In this document: positions 42,801 through 50,049 of the stretch, in pieces
Position numbering within the stretch: the stretch's first letter is position 1
Layout of the letters: the number at the start of each line of letters is the position of its first letter
Virus record (IMG/VR): IMGVR_UViG_3300005527_000040
Span: 1 to 64,000 of that record
Length of the DNA stretch: 64,000 nucleotides
Origin: a virus
Strand: one strand, 5' to 3'
Translations under genes and position numbers: made by a program
Notes under the pieces: model-generated
Told to the model about the DNA's origin: nothing
Database searches by the model: none
The model's input: the letters and a program-made list of their open reading frames with translations, nothing else

Positions 42801-44057
42801 AAAAACTTCTCGCCCCTCAATGTACTGCCACTCGTCGCCTAGCGCCTTCCAGATAGGCCTAACGTCTGGTTCTACTCCGAATGGTGCGCGGGCCCCTACG
42901 TAGTTTGCTAGTACTTCGGCTTCCTCAGAAGAAACCTCGCCGTCGTTCACGGTGAGACGTGCACGGAAGATGCCCTGAACGTCTCCAACTAAGTAGGGTG
43001 TTTCTGTCTGCGCCCCCACGATAACGGACTGTCGAATGATCCGAAACGGTGTGTCTGACAGATTATCCGGAATCGTGTCTGTAGTTACCGTAAGAGTGCC
43101 GAGCCCGTTATTTACTGTGTCAATAACGTGGACGAAGTCTGCAATTCGAAGCACGTCCCCGGGGGCTACCCAGCTAGGTAGCGACGTGGGGGTAAACGAC
43201 AGTACCGTGGTGAACCCGTCGGCGTCACCATCATCGGTTGAAGATCCCGAGCTGTTCTCATGCGCGTATGCGCTCCCAAACGGAGCGTCAATGACACGCC
43301 ACTGGTAAGAAAGCGGGGCGCCCTCTACGTCGTAACTAGCGCGGCCATCAAACCGGACTGCCTGGCCAACAGGAGACACACGGTCTGGCCCAGCGTTGGC
43401 AATAGGCGGAAAGTTGGGGATCACTAAGTCCCCGGCCACCCTTAACGCCTTGATCTCTACCGTGCTCGGCTGCGTGGCTAGGCCTTTACAAAAAACTCGA
43501 AAGGTATCGCCAACGGTAGACGGCTCAACTGGAACGATGTACTGAAGAGCCAGCCCAGCAGTCTCAGAGTTTGAGATAAAGACGTACGCACGACCAAGGC
43601 CGCTATCTACGGCAACCCGAATTGTGCGGAACTCTGTCTTGATCTCCTCTGTGGTATCCGTGGTGTCCGGGAGCGCAGATACGCTTCCAAAATCATCTAC
43701 GCGGCTTACGGCTACGCCGCTGGTTGAGAAGTAGACCGAGATACCCCTGCCAGCATCGTCAGCTAACGTTAGCCCTACCCGCCGAGCGGTTAGGTCGCCC
43801 ACGTTGTTGGGCATGAAAGGGAACCGCGCGGTAACCTCTACCGTAAACCTAGCCGGAATGCCGACGTTAAAATCTAGAGAAGCCTCAGTCCCGTTCCGGG
43901 AGTCTACCGTCAGCACCGAGTAGTCGGCGTTATACGTGAAATGCGGAAGTACACTGGGGAGGATTGTCAGGTCGGCAGGACCCAACGACAGCAACCCGCC
44001 GAGCGTAAGCGCGTCGAAATCCGCGATGTTCCACGTAGCTGTGGTAGGAATAGCCAT
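39843..44057 (-). CDS. Giant tail fibre/baseplate protein with PKD-like domain and internal repeats
   Basis: The 1404-residue protein begins with a concanavalin/LamG-like beta domain (about 1-200), then a PKD-like domain (about 218-265: NAGPDRVSPVGQAVRFDG, YQWRV). A module of the form FTPxSLPxWVxxGDxL...VNNxxGxMTV occurs three times (plus positions near 43.2, 42.3 and 40.2 kb). A flagellin-IN-like module (NTLDVTVDGVVY ... NELVLTS) lies near 40.4 kb. The C-terminus ends in seven prolines. It is probably a host-binding or baseplate wedge-extension protein. It is beta-rich throughout with no catalytic motif. Confidence 0.7.
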   Translation of the reverse strand: MAIPTTATWNIADFDALTLGGLLSLGPADLTILPSVLPHFTYNADYSVLTVDSRNGTEASLDFNVGIPARFTVEVTARFPFMPNNVGDLTARRVGLTLADDAGRGISVYFSTSGVAVSRVDDFGSVSALPDTTDTTEEIKTEFRTIRVAVDSGLGRAYVFISNSETAGLALQYIVPVEPSTVGDTFRVFCKGLATQPSTVEIKALRVAGDLVIPNFPPIANAGPDRVSPVGQAVRFDGRASYDVEGAPLSYQWRVIDAPFGSAYAHENSSGSSTDDGDADGFTTVLSFTPTSLPSWVAPGDVLRIADFVHVIDTVNNGLGTLTVTTDTIPDNLSDTPFRIIRQSVIVGAQTETPYLVGDVQGIFRARLTVNDGEVSSEEAEVLANYVGARAPFGVEPDVRPIWKALGDEWQYIEGREVFEEAWRGTAQLIAGRLLETWQYHYNYSIKDAQRVFQKKWLPYRTLVTETAPEDVSIRVRHGALLASHAFEVANPAAAGLTLVVEYYTGQSPTEIASVTVTFTGNTQPQILADLNAALSGLGITAYSFAIRQDNPNYRFDDTGGSGAGTTFTFTPASLPSWVSAGDTLIISATRYRIVSVNNPGGSMTVSPSIITPYSGQFRIWRHPRVGLKGKRAFRISATSTASLGFETDVFNYLAGANGSRITDRTYFVGDGVDLLEFDVARNDLLVINNGQSLRVDRVTSYGLDPLPNQRVLLFEDLPLDASESWTIPSTITSNEVDYELAGTYPGDLVKSEIYDTDDDSVTNVSSRVVAQKSKRLAVNLDGAFPAFMNATRYELRVLGVKRRKAIPIDENVVHIPQLQDVIPVAKSPAVWRENIDYIIEPFYRDVGAAAVPMLQFRDSVFIDTDSEPPDILWAELTLLSNEPNVENLFGRLVGFLKDDASLLPADFNYTAGVAGLLYSQQRGPSVAAVEVGAQILFGQPFAEVAGVVEELRTDYSPTQGRILIRDQDGNTPTQSEIVRSYFYKKDPLDLSATSGLDVNPKTGLPWAEGDSISQFASIGAGIDIVDLYNTPNWYVPYVKGGLITELEKFHYFLVTFNLDLVSLSNLVLLQQFILNVKPTYSHPLLVGLRNHQEDIDPVDDLSLYLYMHLYDSTCGMGMAFMYDDYRGDGTIWSTFDTSPTFYDGLIDCPTDIVELCMSTTTVDTAAVLQGGVDLTTASYPADFLGNTLDVTVDGVVYSILFGAVADPTAVVTTINAAVGFPLASLSANNELVLTSALIGTQSFLGALDGTSVGGATLTFTPGSLPVWVSSGDLVHFQGFVGHIVAVNNGLGTMTVTSPLLPAAVSQDFRVWEPLGSVIVNPATTPSLFTTLGIYSGQAAYSNAVSIDSLWLLDTTVTDISGVVGSLGSTFTSVYDMSLPAGTYRVCFYAKDGRIVLPPPPPPP

Positions 44058-44079
44058 AAGCCGGTGCTAGGATACGCGG

Positions 44080-44397
44080 ATGGCCGTGTTTAGACCACTA
44101 CCGGTTGGTTTGGCAAGGAAACTGATCGAGGGCATCCAAGATGAGTTGACGCCGCTGGCTGAAAGCCGGGCGGGAATGATTAAGTCTCGTCCATGCCCCA
44201 GGTGCAAAAACGCGATGCACCCGTTTCTAAACAGCCAGCACGCGTTCTCTCCAAACGATCCCCTTCCGCGCTTGCACGCAAGGTGCACGGAGTGCGGGCT
44301 AGAGTGGGACCCGGTGTCTAACCTCATCTTAAACACCGGGGACCCGTCAAAGGTTACCGATCCGGTGCCCATTATCAGGCCGCGTGACCCAGCATAG
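44080..44397 (+). CDS. Zinc-ribbon protein encoded against the structural block
   Basis: The only rightward gene inside the 34.7-64 kb leftward block. ATG 44080 follows AGGA with seven bases between. The 105-residue product has two CxxC pairs in a proper zinc-ribbon context (CPRCKNAMH ... CTECGLEWDP), and its composition is far more protein-like than the opposing frame. It starts 22 bases from the divergent start at 44057, and its end overlaps the metallopeptidase gene by 23 bases, tail to tail. GGATAC and TAGGAT just upstream are weak promoter hints. A transcription or DNA-binding role is possible but unproven. Confidence 0.7.
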   Translation: MAVFRPLPVGLARKLIEGIQDELTPLAESRAGMIKSRPCPRCKNAMHPFLNSQHAFSPNDPLPRLHARCTECGLEWDPVSNLILNTGDPSKVTDPVPIIRPRDPA

Positions 44398-45022
44398 ATG
44401 CGGTTGCGATGTCACCGAGAATCCCAGCGGGAACGGTTGCGTAAGTGCCAAACGCTTTTAGCAGCCGGCTCTTAGCCGCAGAGACCTCGCTCTCAGTAGC
44501 CCCGGCCGCCCTAAGTTTGTTAATTGCCTTTGCGGAAGCCCACCCCTCAGCGCCCAAGATTGGCGTAGTAGAGGCCAGGGCAATTACGGCCCCGATGGTT
44601 CTGTGAGACGGTGATGATCCCATCATTCCTAAGACCGTCCCGCCTACCGCTCCGACGGTAGCAACGCCCCGAAGACCCGAACTTTGCAGCAACTTACCAA
44701 ACCCACTGCGGTCAATCTCCGCGTGGCCTAGCTCATGGGCTAGGATCCCAGGGTCCTCCAAGGATCGAACCGACACGTAGGGCTTGCCCCCGGTGTTACT
44801 GTAGTAAGGGCCTTCTCCGCTACCTTCATGCTGGTATCGAACCTCTACGGCTTCTCCCTTAAGCAGCGCCTTACGCAACTCAGCGCGCCGCGCGTTGTCG
44901 GGATCAAGTCGCAGAACCCCAGGGGTCATTGCCTTTCGAAGCAGCTGTGAGGCTAGCGTTCCAAGGACAGACTCCTTGGACATCTCGTCAGAAAACGAGC
45001 TTAGTGCTCGGCTGGAGATCAT
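44375..45022 (-). CDS. Membrane-associated zinc metallopeptidase-like protein
   Basis: The 215-residue product begins MISSRALSSFSDEMSKESV, a version of the F..E(L/M)xK motif. HELGHAEI near residue 95 gives the HExxH zinc site, and EGWASAKAI near 158 could supply the third ligand Glu, as in gluzincin-like YugP-type peptidases (HELGH...E). Two Gly/Ala-rich hydrophobic segments (about 118-135 and 140-157) flank the site. It may be a virion-borne protease or a membrane-acting ejection factor. Its C-terminus overlaps the opposing 44080 gene. Confidence 0.7.
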   Translation of the reverse strand: MISSRALSSFSDEMSKESVLGTLASQLLRKAMTPGVLRLDPDNARRAELRKALLKGEAVEVRYQHEGSGEGPYYSNTGGKPYVSVRSLEDPGILAHELGHAEIDRSGFGKLLQSSGLRGVATVGAVGGTVLGMMGSSPSHRTIGAVIALASTTPILGAEGWASAKAINKLRAAGATESEVSAAKSRLLKAFGTYATVPAGILGDIATASMLGHAA

Positions 45023-48000
45023 CGGATACCCCCGGTTGATACGCGACGAACTGTAATACTGTCTGGAATGAACCGCTGCGTCCGCACGCTGTCTACGAAG
45101 TCTCGGACAACAAGGCCTCGGATTGTGCGGTCCTTGGCGTGATAAACGACGAGAAACAGCGGGGCGGTTCTTCCGGTAGAGCTGTTAGAGTCCGGAGTGT
45201 ACACAGACTGGGCGCCGCGCCTTCTTAGGACGTTTACGAGATCTGACACCTCAAGCTGCTCGCCGGGCTCAACTGTGTCCAGAAGATCGTTCAGCGCCCG
45301 CACCGTCTCTGCTTCAGACGCTCCCGCTACGTAGGCCCAGTTTAGAGACACGTAATGTGGCAGGAGGTGCTTTACTAGGATCTCCTCTACAACGACCCGT
45401 TGGTAGTCGGAGTCGCAGAAGCTTTGAATATCATCTGCGATCTGGCTTCTTTCGTAAGAAACCTGAACGCTCTGCTGGGAAAGCTGAACGTACTCTTCTG
45501 GGCTATCCGGGCTTCCCACTAGGATGATGGACGGGCTGATTTGTGCCCTAAGGATCTCCGCGCGACTGTACGCGGTAGACAGGTTCTCCGTCATCAGACG
45601 GTAACCGTCTGCGTAATGGCCGCTGATGGCCATTTGAACCCCGGACCCAATGTTGTTTACATCACCCGGAGCCGTAGATACCATCTGGATTTCGGCGTAG
45701 TAGAGGCCCGAGGCGTCGAGGTTATTGTTCATCTCCGTTGACGAGATGCGCTGCACATACCGTTTTACACGGTAGTGGGTGTCAGACACCGACGCTGTCG
45801 ATAGCACATTACCCGGCGAGCCTGACAGCTGTAGAACCGTTGGGGAAACTACGCTGCGAACGATGTACTCGCCCGCGTCAGGGTGATCCGTGTCCGTAAA
45901 CGCCCCCGCTAGGTAAAGCGGGTTAGATGGGTCCGTAATACAGCTGCTTGTGGGATCAATCTCTATGCGCCTTGGGCCCTTGAGGACTAGGTTTCCTGCG
46001 CTGCTCAAAGATGCGATGTCAGTCCCTACGCGCTCGTTGATATAGTCGACCGCGTCCTGCCGCGCTAGCGGCGTTGGGAAAGACACAGTGATGTAGGGGT
46101 CGTTGTCTAGTCGCAGTTTAAGCTCATTGTTTAGAGCGGTAAAAGCGATAGAGGCTGGAGTTGGCAGCGGGCTTGTACCAACAATTGGACGGTAAAGAAC
46201 TTCTAAAACGTCCCCAGCTTGAACCCTCAGCAGCAGAAAGTTCTGACTAGAGTCTGTTAGCGTTTGTCCAACGGACGCGGTCACCCCGGCATCCGGCAGC
46301 GTAGTGCGCGGAGGCGCTGGGATGAGAATCCTCTGGTTCTCCGGATCTGGCCGGTAGGACGCCTCTCCAGAGGGAAGAGACGCTGAAAACAGAGTGTCAG
46401 AGTAGTAGAACTCGGCAGACGTAGGCGCCAAGAAGAACACACGGGACGAGCCTACCGAGGGGCGTCCTACTCGGGCTGAGGCGCCAACGTCAGGGCGAAG
46501 CACCAAGTTGTCGTAAAGCGCCGAAGTCCCGTCTGGTCCTAGCGGGCCCTGCCCAACCTTGGCAATGTCTGATGGGAGAGACGGGTCTGTAATTACTCGG
46601 CCACGTGTTCCGGCGTTATTTCCACTAGTAAACTCAAGAAGGTCTGTCCGACGAACGTTGTTCATCGTCAGCTTGTTTGTAGGATCAAACCCCCGAATCT
46701 GGGCGTTTGTTTCCCCTACTGCAATACCTAGCGGGGCCAGCGCTGTACCGGCAGTCGTAGTAATGAGGCGATCAGCAACAACTCCTACGTAGTCCCGGCC
46801 GCCGTAAGAAAGGGCTACGGCCCGGACGTTTGCAGCTACAAACGTGAGGTTAGTCGTGATCTGTGAAGCAACTTGAGCTGCGGTCAAAGGTCCGGCAGTA
46901 AATGTAACCGAGGCTGTTGTGATAACCGGCTCCCAGGCTCTAGCCGCGTCACGAACCTCGACGTTAAGCGTCGTTGCGCCAACACCGGGAATGGCGCTTC
47001 CGCTAGTAACCCCGGTAGTGGACACCAAGCCGGCGTAGACCAGCCCCTCAAAAGCTACTCCGCCGCCCTCGTTTTGGAACGCGTTGCTGACTACTAGTAC
47101 AGGATCGCGGTAAGGAATTGCGGTTCCCGTAGGCGCTCCTGCGCTGTCTAGCAGCTCTAAGCCGCTGACGCGGACTACCGGCGGGTTGATGGCTTGATAC
47201 CGGCGGAAGACACGGTAAGCCGCGTTCACGATAGTGCGCGGCAACACCGGAGTTACCTTAAGGGATACTACTCCAACCTCTGTAACCGTAAACTCTCCGC
47301 CGCCAACTTCATCAAACACCTCAAGGGTGTCTCCGATGGCTACGGTTGCGTCTACAAAGTTGGTTGCAGAGCTGGTAGTAACCGTATCACTACCGGCAGC
47401 CGTAAGAAGATCGGGGCCATCGACTTTTAGAACTTTGGGGTCGGTAAGTTCTACGTCGATCTCGTCTACGATTCGGTACGCCAAGTTAGACTGCGTACCA
47501 GTCATCGCGGTGTCTAGCGTTAGAGAAAACGTTGGTGCAACCCCAGAAACCAAAATGATAAGGTAGCTGCCCGCGTCTACTCCCTCTTCTAGCACAAGGC
47601 TCATGCCCGGTGCGATGGGAAGAACTGGATTAGCGTCTGCAACAGTAACGACGTCGGTGCCTGCCGTAGAGGCCAAGAACCCTCGAACAACCGGGCCCTC
47701 GTCACTTAGGACGTCAATCTTTGCAGTTCCGTCTTCGACTTCTCCAGCAACGTAAACGTCCGTCTTTCCACCAATGTGGACTTCGTCCTTTTTGATCTCT
47801 AGCTCGCCGTCAGCGTTATCTGGAAGTGTGATACCACCGGGAATGTTAGAGACTTCAATCTTTCGCTCACGCAGCATCCACGCGTAAAACGTAACGCCGC
47901 TTAGCGGAATCTCTTGGTCTGTGCGAATCTGTGTGTTCGAGATCACCTGGACAACGCGGGCGTCTACACAGCGAAGCGTCCCGTCGTCGTACACTAGTGT

Positions 48001-49020
48001 GATGAACCAGCCTTGCGGAGAAGACCCGGCTGGTCCAAGGCGCGTAACAAAGTTCCCTGATGCAGCACTGATAATCGGAGACGTAAGGTCGCTGTCTAGG
48101 TCATCCACAACGGACGCTGATCCAAAGTAGCTTCCTAGGGGATCGTCGTCTGGGATAGGGCCTAACCCACCTCCGGTGACTACGTCGCGATCCATCTCTG
48201 GATCACGGAACCCAACTACAAACAGCCGTCGTAGCGCAGGGAAGTTCTCAAACAGCGTGGCGCTGATGCCGCGCTCAACGGTCAGAGTCTTATCGCTGAT
48301 TGCCCGCTGCACACGCGCGGCAAAGTCCGTGTTTCCTTCCCTAGCCGAGCCTCCCCGAAATCGACGAAGGTTCTTTACGCGGGTTGCCGTGGGAAGATTT
48401 GCAATAGATACAATCTCACCGGGCTCTACGTTGTACTCATCCCCACGGTTTTCCGCAGTAAAGTTGATATCAAAGTAGTACTCAGTGCCCTCTTGGTTGA
48501 GTTGCATCTGATCCGCAGTGATGGACTGCGGGCGGGTAGAGAAGAACCTGCGGCCATCCCGTGTAGTGGCCGGAGACGTAGATGTTACGCTTACCGTCTG
48601 CGGGGTAGCAAAGTAGGCGCGCACCACCCCAATCGCAAACCCGCCCGCCCGTCGACTCTCGAAGAAGTTGCCTAAAAGCGAATCGACTTCGTCATCGCTA
48701 AGGCTCTCGATGTTTCTTAGGCTTGCGCGGAGTTTTACTAGCTTAACTTCGCGTACGATTGGCTCAAGCAGCACCCGAAGCGGGTCGATGACCGTGTCGG
48801 TAAGATCGTCTGCCTCGGTGATTGCCAGCGTTGGAAACATCTGGCGGATACGCTCTCGAACGAACGTATCAAGATCCTCATCAAACGGATCAATACCTAC
48901 GCGCTCTAGAATGGGCTCAATCAGGTCCGTCTGAGCCCGAGATCCCTCCGTTACGTCCGTATCCGGATCATACCGACGTACGAGGTCTTCTAGGAACTGC
49001 CTGGTCTCGGAAAGCGACAT
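45019..49020 (-). CDS. Baseplate wedge protein, J/gp6-like, greatly enlarged
   Basis: The 1333-residue product has a J/gp6-like N-terminal 300 residues: an acidic helical start (LEDLVRRYDPDTDVTEGSRAQTDLIEPIL), then GNFFESRRAGGFAIGVVRAYF, EYNVEPGEIVSIANLP and GGSAREGNTDFAARVQRAI, the usual baseplate J order. The C-terminal 120 residues (VEEILVKHLLPHYVSLNWAYV, LEVSDLVNVLRRRGAQSVY) also match J-like wedges. Between them lie about 800 residues of inserted beta modules, some resembling flagellin-IN and small barrel repeats. It forms baseplate wedges that contact tube and sheath. Confidence 0.85.
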   Translation of the reverse strand: MSLSETRQFLEDLVRRYDPDTDVTEGSRAQTDLIEPILERVGIDPFDEDLDTFVRERIRQMFPTLAITEADDLTDTVIDPLRVLLEPIVREVKLVKLRASLRNIESLSDDEVDSLLGNFFESRRAGGFAIGVVRAYFATPQTVSVTSTSPATTRDGRRFFSTRPQSITADQMQLNQEGTEYYFDINFTAENRGDEYNVEPGEIVSIANLPTATRVKNLRRFRGGSAREGNTDFAARVQRAISDKTLTVERGISATLFENFPALRRLFVVGFRDPEMDRDVVTGGGLGPIPDDDPLGSYFGSASVVDDLDSDLTSPIISAASGNFVTRLGPAGSSPQGWFITLVYDDGTLRCVDARVVQVISNTQIRTDQEIPLSGVTFYAWMLRERKIEVSNIPGGITLPDNADGELEIKKDEVHIGGKTDVYVAGEVEDGTAKIDVLSDEGPVVRGFLASTAGTDVVTVADANPVLPIAPGMSLVLEEGVDAGSYLIILVSGVAPTFSLTLDTAMTGTQSNLAYRIVDEIDVELTDPKVLKVDGPDLLTAAGSDTVTTSSATNFVDATVAIGDTLEVFDEVGGGEFTVTEVGVVSLKVTPVLPRTIVNAAYRVFRRYQAINPPVVRVSGLELLDSAGAPTGTAIPYRDPVLVVSNAFQNEGGGVAFEGLVYAGLVSTTGVTSGSAIPGVGATTLNVEVRDAARAWEPVITTASVTFTAGPLTAAQVASQITTNLTFVAANVRAVALSYGGRDYVGVVADRLITTTAGTALAPLGIAVGETNAQIRGFDPTNKLTMNNVRRTDLLEFTSGNNAGTRGRVITDPSLPSDIAKVGQGPLGPDGTSALYDNLVLRPDVGASARVGRPSVGSSRVFFLAPTSAEFYYSDTLFSASLPSGEASYRPDPENQRILIPAPPRTTLPDAGVTASVGQTLTDSSQNFLLLRVQAGDVLEVLYRPIVGTSPLPTPASIAFTALNNELKLRLDNDPYITVSFPTPLARQDAVDYINERVGTDIASLSSAGNLVLKGPRRIEIDPTSSCITDPSNPLYLAGAFTDTDHPDAGEYIVRSVVSPTVLQLSGSPGNVLSTASVSDTHYRVKRYVQRISSTEMNNNLDASGLYYAEIQMVSTAPGDVNNIGSGVQMAISGHYADGYRLMTENLSTAYSRAEILRAQISPSIILVGSPDSPEEYVQLSQQSVQVSYERSQIADDIQSFCDSDYQRVVVEEILVKHLLPHYVSLNWAYVAGASEAETVRALNDLLDTVEPGEQLEVSDLVNVLRRRGAQSVYTPDSNSSTGRTAPLFLVVYHAKDRTIRGLVVRDFVDSVRTQRFIPDSITVRRVSTGGIR

Positions 49021-49034
49021 GACGGCCTATCCTA

Positions 49035-49676
49035 TTACACGGTCAGGGTCGCCGCAGCGCTTTGACCCGAATGGTTGGTAAGAACAATCGTTACGGATAC
49101 CGCGGTGTCCTTACGGCTTGCGCTCACCTTGGCTACGGTAGCCGATAGCAGGCGCTCGGCGGGAGGAATATTACGCTCGGCGGTTTGCACGCCAATGAGA
49201 TACTGCTGCGTACTGTTTACAGCGATCACAATATCAGCAGATGCACCTTCACTAATGTTAGACCCTACCCGGCGAATGAGGCCGCCGCCGGATCGTTTGT
49301 GGAAGATGTTGCTCCCAGGGGTCCTAAGCAAAAGGCGAAGAAACGTCTGAATTAGACGAACTACTCCAGCTACTTTCTTAGGTCGAGTCCCAAAGGTAAA
49401 CTGGACCAAGCTCCTGTCGGTTAGCGTAAGACCAGACGATAAGACGGACACGGACGTAATGAAGCTGTCTACGTACTGGTCTGGAACCTGCGCGATAAGC
49501 TCGGTCTGAGAATAGGCTACAAAGTCAGGAGAAGGTGCTCCGTTGATGAGCACAACTTCTACGTTTCGAAAGTCTTTGCCCGTGATGATCAACGACCTTG
49601 GACTTACGCCAACGGCTGACCGGACGGTGTTTACATTCAGTACGTCGAGCAGCCGAACAAGCTGAATGCCAAACAT
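49035..49676 (-). CDS. gp25/GPW-like baseplate wedge protein with IPT/TIG-like N-terminus
   Basis: The 213-residue product has a beta N-terminus (VSPRSLIITGKDFRNVEVVLING) resembling IPT/TIG domains. A C-terminal half follows with VVRLIQTFLRLLLRTPGSNIFH, GGGL, and ERLLSATVAKV, a pattern close to gp25/GPW baseplate wedge proteins with their LL.T.PG..FH core. gp25 homologues nucleate sheath assembly next to the J-like wedge, and here the J-like gene is directly downstream, which supports the call. Confidence 0.7.
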   Translation of the reverse strand: MFGIQLVRLLDVLNVNTVRSAVGVSPRSLIITGKDFRNVEVVLINGAPSPDFVAYSQTELIAQVPDQYVDSFITSVSVLSSGLTLTDRSLVQFTFGTRPKKVAGVVRLIQTFLRLLLRTPGSNIFHKRSGGGLIRRVGSNISEGASADIVIAVNSTQQYLIGVQTAERNIPPAERLLSATVAKVSASRKDTAVSVTIVLTNHSGQSAAATLTV

Positions 49677-50029
49677 CAGACGGCTCCGGTAGTCGGGTCA
49701 GGCTCCGCGTCCGGGTTTTCTGGCGTGTTGGCGTCAGATTCGGGGTCACGACGGCGGAAGCGTTCGGGGGGCGTATTTTTGATTGCTTCTAGGCTGTTGA
49801 CAAGGTCGTCGTAGACCTTCTGCACCCTAGACTTCCTGCTCTTCCTAAGAGGATCGCTTGTGCCATCTAGTAGCTCAATGTGCTGGTCAATAAGCTCTTC
49901 TAAGCTCAATGAGGCGTAGGAATCCCGAATCGACTGGCTGCGGATCTCCGCGACTGCCGCCGAGACGACCCGACGAAACGTCCGAATTTGGTCCCTAGAG
50001 ACTTCGGATTCTGTACGCTCTTCCGCCAC
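49676..50029 (-). CDS. Small charged protein in baseplate operon, unknown
   Basis: The 117-residue product is helical and strongly charged (MAEERTESEVSRDQIRTFRRVV, SLSLEELIDQHIELLD), with a Pro/Asp/Glu-rich disordered C-terminus. Its stop overlaps the next gene's start. There are no Cys, membrane or enzyme motifs. It may be a tail-assembly chaperone or minor baseplate component. No family recognised. Confidence 0.65.
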   Translation of the reverse strand: MAEERTESEVSRDQIRTFRRVVSAAVAEIRSQSIRDSYASLSLEELIDQHIELLDGTSDPLRKSRKSRVQKVYDDLVNSLEAIKNTPPERFRRRDPESDANTPENPDAEPDPTTGAV

Positions 50030-50049
50030 GGGAGGACTGTACCATGAAG

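Noticed and set aside
44067-44372. Leftward 101-codon frame opposite the 44080 zinc-ribbon gene
   Set aside because: The peptide lacks domain-like sequence, is Ser/Gly/His-rich, and is the antisense of a frame with clear CxxC pairs. It is a shadow of that gene.
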